Below are positions 7,358 through 16,273 of a DNA stretch of 64,000 bases, in pieces; the stretch's first letter is position 1; the number at the start of each line of letters is the position of its first letter. The position numbers were made by a program, and so were the translations under genes. The notes under the pieces were generated by a model. It saw only the letters and a program-made list of their open reading frames with translations. It was not told the DNA's origin and did not search any database. Source of the DNA: Pseudosulfitobacter sp. DSM 107133 (GTDB taxonomy: Bacteria; Pseudomonadota; Alphaproteobacteria; Rhodobacterales; Rhodobacteraceae); contig NZ_CP085154.1 in assembly GCF_022788695.1 (NCBI RefSeq), forward strand, positions 2,046,001-2,110,000. Direction: 5' to 3'.

Positions 7358-9309
7358 GCGAACGACGCATACTGTGGACCCCAAGCCCAGAGCGCGCCGC
7401 CAACACGTCGATTGCACGGTTCGAACGCTGGCTTGAACGCGAACGCGGGCTGCGCTTTGCCGACTATCCGGCGATGTGGGACTGGTCGGTGGCTGACCTG
7501 GAAGGGTTCTGGTCTGCCATCTGGCAGTTTTTCGATCTGCCCGCGTCCGTGCCGCCCACCACCTTTCTGGCCAAGAACCAGATGCCGGGCGCGGAATGGG
7601 GGCCGGGGGCCAAACTGAACTATGTCGACCATCTGCTGCGTCATGCCGATACACGGCCCGACGAGGTGGCCGTGGTCGTGCAATCGGAAACCTTTGATCG
7701 CGTCAGCCTGACATGGGCCGAGCTACGCAATCAGGTGGCGTCGGTTGCCGCGCATCTGGCGGATATGGGTGTGGGGCAGGGCGACCGCGTGGTGGCGATC
7801 CTGCCAAACACGCAGGTTTCGGTTGTTGCCTTTCTGGCCACCGCATCGCTGGGGGCTGTGTGGTCATTGTGCGCGCCTGATATGGGGCATGTGGCCATTC
7901 TGGACCGGTTCAAACAGATCGAGCCCAAGGTACTGATTGCCCAAGACGGCTATACCCACGCGGGCAAGCCGATAGACCGCAGCGCGGTGATCCGGCAGAT
8001 CAGCGAGGGGCTGCCCAGCGTGACAGGGCGCATCATGGTACCGGTGGCCCAGGCATTGCCCGTGGGCTGGACCGACTGGGAAACGCTGACGGACCGCGCG
8101 GCCAAGCTGGAAAGCTGTCAGGTGCCTTTCGAGCATCCGTTGTGGATCGTCTATTCGTCGGGCACCACGGGCAATCCCAAACCTATCGTGCACGGACACG
8201 GCGGCATCGTTCTGGAATCGGCCAAGCAATCGCTGCATCAGGATCTGGGCCCGACAGACCGCTATGCCTGGCTGACGTCTTCGGGCTGGATCATGTGGAA
8301 CTCGCAATTCTCGGCCTTGGGGCAGGGCGCACGGCTGGTGATGTATGACGGCGCACCGCATTTCCCCGACATGGGCGTGGTCTGGCGCGTGGTTGCGGAC
8401 GAGGGGCTGACCTATTTCGGTGCGGGTGCTGCATTTTTTGCAGGCTGCCTCAAGGCCGGTATTTCACCGCGCACGCAGGTTGATCTTTCCGCATTGCGCG
8501 CGCTTGGTTCGACCGGATCGCCGCTGTCCGAAGATGCATACAACTGGATTTACTCAGAGGTGAAAGAAGACGTCTGGCTGGCCCCCATTTCGGGCGGCAC
8601 CGATCTGGCAGGGGCCTTTGTACTGGGCCATCCCGGATTGCCGGTGCGCGCAGGCGAAATGCAGTGTCGGGCACTCGGCAATGCGGTGCGTTCTTACGAC
8701 GAAGAGGGCAAGGAATTGATCGACGCCGTGGGCGAACTGGTGTGCACCCAGCCAGTGCCCTCGATGCCCTTGTATTTCTGGGGAGACGACGATGGCAGCC
8801 GTTTGCATGATGCCTATTTCGATACCTATCCCGGTATCTGGCGGCACGGTGACTGGATCGAGATCAACGCGCGCGGCGGATCTGTGATTTTCGGGCGATC
8901 CGATGCCACGATCAACCGCAAGGGGCTGCGCATGGGCTCGGCCGAGATCTATCAGGCGATCGAAGGGCTGCCCGAAGTGATGGACAGTCTGGTGGTCGAT
9001 CTTGAGTTTCTGGGCCGCGAAAGCTTTATGCCGTTGTTCGTGGTGCCCACAAAAGGTCAGACGCTGGACGATGCCCTGAAAGAGCGCATCAACGCGGCCA
9101 TCCGCACCAGCGTTTCGGCCCGTTTCGTGCCCAATGAAATCATCGAAGTCACTGACATCCCGCGCACACTATCGGGTAAAAAGCTTGAAGTTCCGGTGAA
9201 AAAGCTGCTTTTGGGCGGTGATCCGGCCCGCGTCGTGAACCGCGACTCGATGGCCAACCCTGCCAGCTTCGACTTTTTCATTGATTACGCAAAGGCCCGC
9301 GCCACATGA
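7354..9309 (+). CDS. aacS: Acetoacetate-CoA ligase (acetoacetyl-CoA synthetase)
   Basis: 651-aa adenylate-forming enzyme matching acetoacetyl-CoA synthetases in length and layout. An N-terminal ACAS_N-like segment (residues 30-95) leads to the P-loop YSSGTTGNPKPIVHG near 265, the SGGTDLAGAF region near 410, the GDWIE hinge region near 505 and the C-terminal SGKKLEVPVKK with the adenylation lysine. It would activate acetoacetate or a related short keto acid with ATP and CoA. It overlaps both neighbours by 4 bases. Product specificity for acetoacetate rests on overall family resemblance. Confidence 0.87.
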   Translation: MSERRILWTPSPERAANTSIARFERWLERERGLRFADYPAMWDWSVADLEGFWSAIWQFFDLPASVPPTTFLAKNQMPGAEWGPGAKLNYVDHLLRHADTRPDEVAVVVQSETFDRVSLTWAELRNQVASVAAHLADMGVGQGDRVVAILPNTQVSVVAFLATASLGAVWSLCAPDMGHVAILDRFKQIEPKVLIAQDGYTHAGKPIDRSAVIRQISEGLPSVTGRIMVPVAQALPVGWTDWETLTDRAAKLESCQVPFEHPLWIVYSSGTTGNPKPIVHGHGGIVLESAKQSLHQDLGPTDRYAWLTSSGWIMWNSQFSALGQGARLVMYDGAPHFPDMGVVWRVVADEGLTYFGAGAAFFAGCLKAGISPRTQVDLSALRALGSTGSPLSEDAYNWIYSEVKEDVWLAPISGGTDLAGAFVLGHPGLPVRAGEMQCRALGNAVRSYDEEGKELIDAVGELVCTQPVPSMPLYFWGDDDGSRLHDAYFDTYPGIWRHGDWIEINARGGSVIFGRSDATINRKGLRMGSAEIYQAIEGLPEVMDSLVVDLEFLGRESFMPLFVVPTKGQTLDDALKERINAAIRTSVSARFVPNEIIEVTDIPRTLSGKKLEVPVKKLLLGGDPARVVNRDSMANPASFDFFIDYAKARAT

Positions 9310-10175
9310 CAGATGCCCAGGAAACCCTGCTGAACCTGCTTGAAATCGAACGGCTAGAGGTCGATTTGTTCCGCGGGACCGGGCAGGGTGGCGAAACCTC
9401 GACGCGGATTTTTGGCGGTCAGGTGGTGGCACAGGCGCTGGCGGCCGCCTATGGCACCGTGCCCGACCGGCTGTGTCACTCGTTGCATGCCTATTTCATC
9501 CGTCCCGGTGATCCCGAAATTCCGGTGATCTACCAGGTGGACCGCGCCCGCGACGGCGGCAGCTTTACCACGCGGCGCGTGGTGGCGATCCAGCACGGCA
9601 AGCAGATCCTGAACATGTCGGCCAGCTTTCACGTCGAGGAACCGGGCCGCCATCACCAGCATCCGATGCCACAGGTGTCCGGCCCCGAAAACTGGCCCGA
9701 CCGCAACGTGCTGCGGGCCGAGGAACTGGACCGCGTGCCCGAACACCGCCGCGCCGATTTCATGCGGCCGCGCCCTATCGAGCTGCACGACGTAGACCCG
9801 CGCGACCTGTTCGAGCCTGAAATCGTGTCGGATGAAAACCACACCTGGTTCCGCATGGCCGCCGCCAAAGGCAGCAGCCCGCAAATGCAGCACTGTATGT
9901 TGGCCTATGCGTCGGACATGAACCTGTTGGGATCGTCGCTGCGCCCGCACGGGCTGACATGGATGAGCGGCAATGTGATGACCGCAAGTCTTGATCACGC
10001 GATGTGGTTCCACGCGCCGGTGCAATTTGAAAACTGGCATCTCTATACGATGGACAGCCCTTGGACGGGTGGCGCGCGCGGGTTCAACCGGGGCAGTATT
10101 TACGATCAGAACGGCGTGCTGGTCGCCTCGACCGCCCAAGAGGGGCTGATCCGAGAAATTACACCGCGCGACTAG
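9306..10175 (+). CDS. tesB: Acyl-CoA thioesterase II
   Basis: 289-aa double hotdog thioesterase. The N-terminal domain has the FGGQVVAQALAAA helix region. The C-terminal domain supplies the catalytic set known in TesB: Asp in YASDMNLL (near 204), Ser/Thr in TASLDHAMWFH (near 226) and Gln in STAQEGLIR (near 279). It hydrolyses acyl-CoA to free acid and CoA, perhaps recycling CoA in this locus. It is the last gene of the + strand run, overlapping aacS by ATGA. Confidence 0.92.
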   Translation: MTDAQETLLNLLEIERLEVDLFRGTGQGGETSTRIFGGQVVAQALAAAYGTVPDRLCHSLHAYFIRPGDPEIPVIYQVDRARDGGSFTTRRVVAIQHGKQILNMSASFHVEEPGRHHQHPMPQVSGPENWPDRNVLRAEELDRVPEHRRADFMRPRPIELHDVDPRDLFEPEIVSDENHTWFRMAAAKGSSPQMQHCMLAYASDMNLLGSSLRPHGLTWMSGNVMTASLDHAMWFHAPVQFENWHLYTMDSPWTGGARGFNRGSIYDQNGVLVASTAQEGLIREITPRD

Positions 10176-10180
10176 TGGGT

Positions 10181-10202
10181 GCGGCACGCGAGACCGTGCC
10201 GC
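10181..10202. terminator. Hairpin between convergent tesB and VOC genes
   Basis: Perfect 8-bp inverted repeat (GCGGCACG with its complement, 6-base loop) sits in the 33-base gap between two converging genes. There is no clean T-run on either side, so terminator function is only probable. Confidence 0.45.
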
Positions 10203-10208
10203 TGCCTG

Positions 10209-10580
10209 TTAACCAAAGACGAAAAAGCACAACTTGTTGTGGTCAACGTCGCGCACATAGGCACCATAGAACCGGTCGGCGATACGTTGGCCCGGTGCGC
10301 CCTCATCCGTGGCGCCCAGTTCGATGGCACGGGCATAAAGCGTGTCTACGTCTTCCTTGCTGTCCGCCGTGAAGGCGATCATCGTGCCGTTTCCAGATGT
10401 CGCAGGCTCTTTGTCATAGGGCTCGCAAACCGCCAGCATCGGTTGCCCGCGGCCCGTGCTGATAAAGGCAATGCGGCCGAGGTCTGTCACGATCTTGGCC
10501 TGTTTCGATGCAAAGAGGTCTGTATAAAACTGCTTTGCCTGGGTCATGTCAGAGACGCCCAATGTGGTGTAACCGATCAT
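10209..10580 (-). CDS. VOC (glyoxalase/bleomycin resistance-like) family protein
   Basis: 123-aa single-domain vicinal-oxygen-chelate protein: IGYTTLGVSDMTQAKQFY at the start, a beta-alpha repeat, and a C-terminal VRDVDHNKLCFFVFG with the typical DP/DxxGN-like strand. These proteins bind a metal and act as lyases, isomerases or dioxygenases; the substrate cannot be named. The ATG at 10580 has an AAGGA site 8 bases upstream; a TTG 15 bases further up is less likely. It follows the SDR genes on the same strand after a 67-base gap, so it may be the operon end or separate. Confidence 0.78.
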   Translation of the reverse strand: MIGYTTLGVSDMTQAKQFYTDLFASKQAKIVTDLGRIAFISTGRGQPMLAVCEPYDKEPATSGNGTMIAFTADSKEDVDTLYARAIELGATDEGAPGQRIADRFYGAYVRDVDHNKLCFFVFG

Positions 10581-10647
10581 ATTTCTGTCCTTCAAAGGTG
10601 AAAACTGCCGACAAGCGGCGCTGCCCGCTTGCCTGCTCCTATTTTGA

Positions 10648-11421
10648 CTAGGCGTCGTCGAACTGTCCGTATTTACGGTTCAGTTTACGCATACCGCCAA
10701 TCCAGCGGTCATAATTGTCGGTTTTGTTGCGCATATACCCCATGACTTCGGGGTGGGGCAGAACCAGAAACGTTTCATTGCGGATGGTTTCGATACAGGC
10801 CTGGGCAACCACGTCGGGTTCCATCATGCCGTCGATGGCGGCAACGTGCTCTTCGTGGCCGCGCGTCATCTCGGTGCGCACGGCTTGGGGGCACAGGACC
10901 GAAACCTTGATCCCCTGATCGCCATAGGTCATCGCCAGCCATTCGGCCAGACCCACAGCCGCGTGTTTGGTCACACCATATGGCGCGCTGCCCACCTGGT
11001 TCAGCAGACCCGCCGCCGACGAGGTGTTCAGCAGATAGCCGCCACCGCGTGCCGTCATCAGCGGCACCAGCTTGCGCGCGGCCCAGACGTGGGACATCAC
11101 GTTGATTTCCCAGATGCGCTGCCAGCCGTCATTGTCCACTTCGACACCGCCGGCGATCGAGATACCGGCGTTCGAGCAGAACAGATCAATCGGGCCAACC
11201 TCGGCCTCGACACGGTCGATCATCGCAACGATCTGCTGCTCGCTGGACACGTCGACTTCGATGGCCAGACCGTCGATGCTGTTGGCGGTCTCAGCCGCCC
11301 CTCTGGTATCACGGTCAACACAGACAACCGTGGCACCTGCGGCGCGATAAGCCACACACATGGCGCGCCCGATGCCGCTGGCGGCGCCGGTCACGACAAC
11401 AATTTTATCTTTTAATTCCAT
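10648..11421 (-). CDS. SDR family NAD-dependent oxidoreductase
   Basis: 257-aa classical short-chain dehydrogenase. The cofactor glycine motif TGAASGIG is near 12-19, an Asp after strand 2 (VCVDRD) favours NAD over NADP, the NAG motif is near 87, and the catalytic Ser (TSSAAG) and YGVTK tetrad complete the site. The C-terminal part (LPHPEVMGYMRNKTDNYDRW) is extended as in SDRs of fatty or alicyclic acid operons. It follows the second SDR gene by 3 bases and likely oxidises a hydroxyacyl-CoA or alcohol in the same pathway. Confidence 0.87.
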   Translation of the reverse strand: MELKDKIVVVTGAASGIGRAMCVAYRAAGATVVCVDRDTRGAAETANSIDGLAIEVDVSSEQQIVAMIDRVEAEVGPIDLFCSNAGISIAGGVEVDNDGWQRIWEINVMSHVWAARKLVPLMTARGGGYLLNTSSAAGLLNQVGSAPYGVTKHAAVGLAEWLAMTYGDQGIKVSVLCPQAVRTEMTRGHEEHVAAIDGMMEPDVVAQACIETIRNETFLVLPHPEVMGYMRNKTDNYDRWIGGMRKLNRKYGQFDDA

Positions 11422-11424
11422 TGC

Positions 11425-12198
11425 TTATGTCCACATGTTCGACCCACCACAGACGGTCAGCGCCTGTCCGGTCATATATTTGCTGGCATCCGACGCCAGA
11501 TAGACGGCCAGACCACCGAAATCGTCAGGCTCGCCCAGACGGCGCAACGGAATCTCGCCCTGAATGCGCTTTTCGACCTCGGGGTTGTCCCACAGTTCGC
11601 GGGCAAAGTCGGTTTTGACCAATCCGGGGCAGATCGCGTTGAACCGGATGCCGTGCGGCCCGAATTCCTGTGCCAGATTGCGCACCAGTCCGATCAGCGC
11701 CAGTTTCGACATGCCGTAGGTGCCCAGCATTTCCGACGGTTTGAACGCACCGATGGAGGATGTGAACATCATCGAACCGGACCCTTTTTCAATCATGTCG
11801 GGGGCGACCATCGTGGCCAGCCACTGGTTCGACAACACGTTGGCGTTCATCGTCTTGTGATAGGCATCGTCGGGGATTTGCGAGGTCTTGCCGTAATAGG
11901 GGTTCACACCCGCATTGCCGACAACGATGTCGATGGGCCCTGCGATCTTGCGGGTCTGGTCGACCAGCGCCTGAAGCTGGTCCTTGTAGCCCACGTTGCA
12001 GGCGACACCGTGGGCACGCGTTGCGCCCACGGTTTTGTTGATGTCAGCGGCGGCTTCGTCCAGCTGATCCTGCTTGCGCGCAGAGATCACAACGGTTGCG
12101 CCGTGCTCGGCCAATGCGGTGGCCATCGCCAGCCCCATGCCCTTGGACGCGCCCGTCAGAAGCGCCACTTTTCCGGTCAGATCGAACATCTTGCTCAT
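11425..12198 (-). CDS. SDR family oxidoreductase
   Basis: 257-aa classical short-chain dehydrogenase with TGASKGMG at 16-23, NAG near 92, catalytic Ser in FTSSIGAF and YGMSK near 160. The basic residues after strand 2 (SARKQ) suggest NADP. The C-terminus VYLASDASKYMTGQALTVCGG is the usual SDR end. The start overlaps the acyl-CoA dehydrogenase stop by ATGA. Two adjacent SDRs with different apparent cofactor preference suggest two separate redox steps, possibly 3-hydroxyacyl-CoA oxidation and a second alcohol (inference). Confidence 0.87.
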   Translation of the reverse strand: MSKMFDLTGKVALLTGASKGMGLAMATALAEHGATVVISARKQDQLDEAAADINKTVGATRAHGVACNVGYKDQLQALVDQTRKIAGPIDIVVGNAGVNPYYGKTSQIPDDAYHKTMNANVLSNQWLATMVAPDMIEKGSGSMMFTSSIGAFKPSEMLGTYGMSKLALIGLVRNLAQEFGPHGIRFNAICPGLVKTDFARELWDNPEVEKRIQGEIPLRRLGEPDDFGGLAVYLASDASKYMTGQALTVCGGSNMWT

Positions 12199-13499
12199 GG
12201 TCCCGAAAACACCTTGCCCTGGGTCTTGCCGTGCGCGGCAAGCTGACGTTCGTTGCTTTCCTGGAACTCAGCCACTTCGGCGCGGGCGACGACGTGGTGA
12301 TGCACCTCGTCGGGACCGTCCGCAAAGCGCAGCGTGCGCTGGCCGGTGTACATATTTGCCAAAGGCGACCACTGCGACAGACCTGTGGCACCGTGCACCT
12401 GCATGGATTGGTCGATGATCTGGCAGACCTTTTCCGGCACCATCGCCTTGATCATGCTGACCCAGATGCGGGCCTCTTTGTTGCCCAGAACGTCCATCGC
12501 CTTGGCCGCTTTCAGAACCATCAGGCGCATCGCCTCGATCTCGATCCGTGCGCGGCTGATGGTTTCCATGTTCTTGCCAAGGTCGACGATCCGCTTGCCA
12601 AAGGCCTTGCGGTTGATCGCGCGGTCCATCAGCAGGTCCAGCGCTTTTTCCGCCTGACCGATCGAGCGCATGCAGTGGTGGATACGGCCCGGCCCAAGGC
12701 GGACCTGGCTGATTTCAAAGCCACGGCCTTCGCCCCACAGGATGTTTTCCTCGGGCACGCGCACGTTGGTGAACTTGATGTGCATGTGACCGTGCGGCGC
12801 GTCGTCATGGCCAAAGACATGCATCGGCCCGAGGATTTCAACACCGGGGGTGTCGATGGGCACAAGGATCTGGCTCTGCTGGCGGAAGGTTTCCGCGTCG
12901 GGCGAGGTTTTGACCATCACGATCATGATCTTGCAGCGCGGATCGCCCGCACCCGAGATATAATATTTCTCGCCGTTGATGACCCATTCGCCGTTTTCCA
13001 GCACGGCGGAGGTCGAGATGTTCTTGGCGTCCGACGAGGCAACATCGGGTTCGGTCATGGCAAAGGCCGAACGAATTTCACCGGCCAGAAGCGGCTTCAG
13101 CCATTTGTCTTTCTGGGCCTGGGTGCCGACACGTTCCAGCACTTCCATGTTGCCGGTGTCGGGCGCCGAACAGTTCAGGGTTTCGGGTGCCAGCGGGCTT
13201 TTGCCCAGCTCGGCGGCGATATAGGCGTAATCCAGGTTCGACAGGCCTTCACCGGTTTCGGCGTTGGGCAGGAAGAAGTTCCACAGCCCCGCGTCACGGG
13301 CCTTTTGCTTGGCACCCTCCAGCAGCTCCAGCTGACCCGGCGCATAGGACCAACGATCGGCGCGGCCTTCGCCCAGACGAAAGAATTCATCGGTGATCGG
13401 ATCGACGTTGTCACGGATGTGACGGATGACCGCGTTCAGCAACGGCTTGTTGCCCTCGGACATCTCAAGGTTGTTCATTTCCGGCGTTGATTTTGCCAT
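12195..13499 (-). CDS. Acyl-CoA dehydrogenase family protein (ACAD10/11-like)
   Basis: 434-aa flavoprotein dehydrogenase with N-terminal helical domain (1-140), FAD-contact FAMTEPDVASSDA near 150 and middle beta domain. The C-terminal domain contains RINRKAFGKRI-like and VHGATGLSQWSPLA stretches and a DGPDEVHHHV segment. The last places Asp where many acyl-CoA dehydrogenases have the Glu base, a pattern of the ACAD10/11 group. It would introduce the 2,3 double bond into an acyl-CoA. The ATG at 13499 has GAGAGGG upstream; earlier in-frame starts lack one. Confidence 0.9.
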   Translation of the reverse strand: MAKSTPEMNNLEMSEGNKPLLNAVIRHIRDNVDPITDEFFRLGEGRADRWSYAPGQLELLEGAKQKARDAGLWNFFLPNAETGEGLSNLDYAYIAAELGKSPLAPETLNCSAPDTGNMEVLERVGTQAQKDKWLKPLLAGEIRSAFAMTEPDVASSDAKNISTSAVLENGEWVINGEKYYISGAGDPRCKIMIVMVKTSPDAETFRQQSQILVPIDTPGVEILGPMHVFGHDDAPHGHMHIKFTNVRVPEENILWGEGRGFEISQVRLGPGRIHHCMRSIGQAEKALDLLMDRAINRKAFGKRIVDLGKNMETISRARIEIEAMRLMVLKAAKAMDVLGNKEARIWVSMIKAMVPEKVCQIIDQSMQVHGATGLSQWSPLANMYTGQRTLRFADGPDEVHHHVVARAEVAEFQESNERQLAAHGKTQGKVFSGP

Positions 13500-13521
13500 G
13501 TTCGGCCCTCTCTTTCGATTT

Positions 13522-14295
13522 CTATCGGTTAACCCAGTTGGGTTTGCGTTTCTCGACAAAGGCCGTGACGCCCTCGCGGTGATCTTCGGTTTTCATCAGC
13601 GCGCCCAGCACCTCGTAGCTGTAGGCCAGACTGTCGTCCAAACCTTCGGCACGGGCCATTTCGTTCAGCACCCGTTTGGTGGCGCGCACGGAAGAAGGTG
13701 ATTGTGATGCAATGTCCTCGGCCATCTTCATGGCGGCATCCATCAGGTCGGCTTGCGGGACAACAGCGTTCAGGATGCCGTGGCCAAGCGCCTCGGTCGC
13801 GTCCATGTGGCGACCGGTGAACAGAAGTTCGTTCGCCTTGGTGCGCGACATGAACCGCGACAGGCGCTGAACACCCCCTGTGGCTGCGAAAAAGCCGACC
13901 TTGACCTCGGGCAGGGCATAGGTGGAATTGTCTGCCCCGATGATGATGTCGCAGGCCAGCGCGGTTTCAAAGCCGCCGCCCATGGCAAAACCGTTCACGG
14001 CGGCGATCACCGGCTTGTCCAGATCAAAGCGTTTGCTGAGCCCCGCAAAGCCACTGTCAGGGATCGTGCCGCCCTTGCCGGATGCGCTGTGTTTCAGATC
14101 GTTACCGGCCGAGAATGCCTTGTCGCCCGCGCCGGTCAGCACGGCCACCCACAGGTCGTTGTTGTCGCGGAAATCGTTCCAGATTGCGTCCATTTCCATG
14201 TGCATTGGCGGGTGCACGGCGTTGTACACTTCGGGGCGGTTCATGGTCACGATCAGGATCGGGCCACGGACCTCGGTGGTGACGAATTCAGGCAT
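13522..14295 (-). CDS. Enoyl-CoA hydratase/isomerase family protein
   Basis: 257-aa crotonase. FSAGNDLKH supplies the first oxyanion amide, and MGGGFETALACD keeps the glutamate of the hydratase signature. PEVKVGFFAATGGVQRL carries the second acidic residue. Both acids are present, unlike the crotonase at 5389, so hydration of a 2-enoyl-CoA is plausible. Two nearby ATGs exist; the one at 14295 is 8 bases from AAAGGA and is preferred. The gene overlaps the ligase stop by 8 bases. Confidence 0.88.
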   Translation of the reverse strand: MPEFVTTEVRGPILIVTMNRPEVYNAVHPPMHMEMDAIWNDFRDNNDLWVAVLTGAGDKAFSAGNDLKHSASGKGGTIPDSGFAGLSKRFDLDKPVIAAVNGFAMGGGFETALACDIIIGADNSTYALPEVKVGFFAATGGVQRLSRFMSRTKANELLFTGRHMDATEALGHGILNAVVPQADLMDAAMKMAEDIASQSPSSVRATKRVLNEMARAEGLDDSLAYSYEVLGALMKTEDHREGVTAFVEKRKPNWVNR

Positions 14296-15988
14296 GTGCA
14301 TTGTCCTTTCCCAGACAGGCAGCTTGCAGGGCGCGCCGGTCAATTTTGTCGGTGGTGCCACGGGGCAGGGGGTCGCGTTGGAACCAGAAATGTTCGGGCA
14401 CTTTGAATTTGGCGATATGGTCGCGCAGGAACGCCTTCAGGTCTTCTTCGTCTATCGAATGGCCCTGTTTCACCTGCACACCCGCGCCCACGACTTCGCC
14501 CAGACGGTCGTGCGGCACGCTGAACACACAGGCCTCGGCCACGGCGGGATGACGGTGCAATGCGCCTTCGACATCCAGACAGGCGATGTTCTCGCCGCCG
14601 CGAATGATGATGTTTTTCTTTCGGTCCACGATGGTGACAATGCCGTCTTCATCGATGAACCCCAGATCCCCCGAGCGCAGCCAACCGTCTTGAAGCACTT
14701 CGGCGGTGGCCTCGGGCTTGTTCAGGTATTCACGCATGTTGCAGGGGCTTTTAACCGTGATTTCCCCCACTTCGCCCACACCCACAGGCTGACCGACATC
14801 GTCCAGAAACCGCAGTTCCTGCACCGCCGGATACAACCGGCCTACGGCTCCGGGGCGTTCCAGATATTCGTCGCCAACCAGTCCGATGCCCATGGCGTTG
14901 GTCTCGGTCATGCCCCAGCCGGTCGCAACGGCGGCATTCTTGAACGTTTCAGCAATCTCGGCCACCTGAGGCGCGGGACGTTTGGCACCACCACTGCCGA
15001 TATAGGTCAGCAAGGGCAACTCTTCGCCCATCTCGCGCGCGGCCACCACCAGATCGGCGGATTGTGTCGGAACACCCAGAAAACGGGTCACTTCTTCGTC
15101 GCGGATCAACTCGACCGCACGGCGCGCATCCCATTTGGACATGACCACAATCTTGGCACCCGCAGGCATCGACAGCATGAAACACGGATGTGTCGCCGTG
15201 ACATGAAACAGGGGCGTCACGATCAGCGCAACAGGGCGCTGTACCGGCGCATCGGGATCTTCGGGCGGGTCGATCAGCGGGGCCATGACAAAGGTCAGCA
15301 ACCAGGAATAGACTGCATTGACCACGCCACGATGGGTCAACACCACGCCCTTGGGCTTGCCGGTCGTTCCCGAGGAATACATGATCGCAAAGTCGTCATC
15401 GGTGTCGATGCCGACATCGGCGGGCGCCACATCGCCCACGTCGCGCACAAGATCGGCATAGCGCACTGGCGTTTTTGCATCACGTGTGCCGATGATGGTC
15501 AGACCCAGTGACGGCTCAAGCGGCGCAAGACGCGCAGCGCGGTCGCCGTCGGCCAGAACCAGCCTGGCGTTGCTGTCTTGCAGGGCATAGTCCAGCTCTT
15601 GTGTGGTCCACCAGCCGTTCAGGAAAACCACCACGCCGCCCAGCGACGCAATCGCCATGATGCCCAGCAACAGTTCCGGGCAATTGCGCATGGCCAGTGC
15701 CACGCGTGTGCCGCGTGCCACGTCAAACCTGTTGGCCAGTATATGAGCCAGACGGTCTACATCCGCGATAAACTGGTCATAGGTCCAGCGCTCGTCCTCG
15801 AACACCAGATATTCGGCTGCGCCATCCTGCATCGCTGCGCGGCTGTGGCGCATCAACGCGGCGACATCGCCCGGAATGTTCTTGTAAACCTTATAGTCAA
15901 CGCCACGAATACTGGCGGTAGTCAGTTCAAATACAGGGTTCGTGGCGGTCAGGTGTGCCGCTGCTTCTTCATAGGTCATAGCAGTCAT
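14288..15988 (-). CDS. Class I adenylate-forming acyl-CoA ligase
   Basis: 566-aa AMP-binding CoA ligase with P-loop YSSGTTGKPKGVVLTH near 195, GWGMTETNA near 340, RSGDLGFIDEDG near 440 and the C-terminal lysine region (PRGTTDKIDRRAL). It would activate the carboxylic acid that enters the pathway. The acid is not predictable; similar ligases handle medium-chain, alicyclic or aromatic acids. First gene of the - strand operon; the start at 15988 has GGACCTGAG upstream. Confidence 0.87.
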   Translation of the reverse strand: MTAMTYEEAAAHLTATNPVFELTTASIRGVDYKVYKNIPGDVAALMRHSRAAMQDGAAEYLVFEDERWTYDQFIADVDRLAHILANRFDVARGTRVALAMRNCPELLLGIMAIASLGGVVVFLNGWWTTQELDYALQDSNARLVLADGDRAARLAPLEPSLGLTIIGTRDAKTPVRYADLVRDVGDVAPADVGIDTDDDFAIMYSSGTTGKPKGVVLTHRGVVNAVYSWLLTFVMAPLIDPPEDPDAPVQRPVALIVTPLFHVTATHPCFMLSMPAGAKIVVMSKWDARRAVELIRDEEVTRFLGVPTQSADLVVAAREMGEELPLLTYIGSGGAKRPAPQVAEIAETFKNAAVATGWGMTETNAMGIGLVGDEYLERPGAVGRLYPAVQELRFLDDVGQPVGVGEVGEITVKSPCNMREYLNKPEATAEVLQDGWLRSGDLGFIDEDGIVTIVDRKKNIIIRGGENIACLDVEGALHRHPAVAEACVFSVPHDRLGEVVGAGVQVKQGHSIDEEDLKAFLRDHIAKFKVPEHFWFQRDPLPRGTTDKIDRRALQAACLGKDNAHA

Positions 15989-16052
15989 CTCAGGTCCACT
16001 CGATGACCTGCGCACACGGAATTGGCCATGTGAATCCTCCCATTTTGGTGAG

Positions 16053-16093
16053 CCGGGACTTCCTCCTTCCCGGTTCCTCTAGGGCAACCCTAG
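16053..16093. promoter_or_regulatory. Two palindromes in the ligase upstream region
   Basis: The 285-base gap between the ligase and phosphoglucomutase genes (divergent) holds CCGGGA...TCCCGG (16053-16073) and CTAGGGCAACCCTAG (16079-16093), back to back, 65-105 bases upstream of the ligase start. They could be operators or a hairpin. No regulator gene lies beside them. Confidence 0.35.
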
Positions 16094-16273
16094 GCCCAAA
16101 AGAACCCACTGCCAATACCGCAGAACGGAATTGCGTTTCACTGCGACGTAAGGTCAGAAAAAACGATTACAGGTCAAAATCCGCTGACAGAATGCTGTTT
16201 CGTCACGTTGACAACCGCGCAGTTGCACGAAACAAGTTGCCCCATTCAATGACGCCGCAAAAGGCCGCCTGTT

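Noticed and set aside
12096..13490. 464-aa + strand frame opposite the acyl-CoA dehydrogenase
   Set aside because: Shadow of the coding strand; no ribosome site or recognisable motif.
13922..15511. 529-aa + strand frame across the hydratase and ligase genes
   Set aside because: It spans two well-supported - strand genes and shows no family features.
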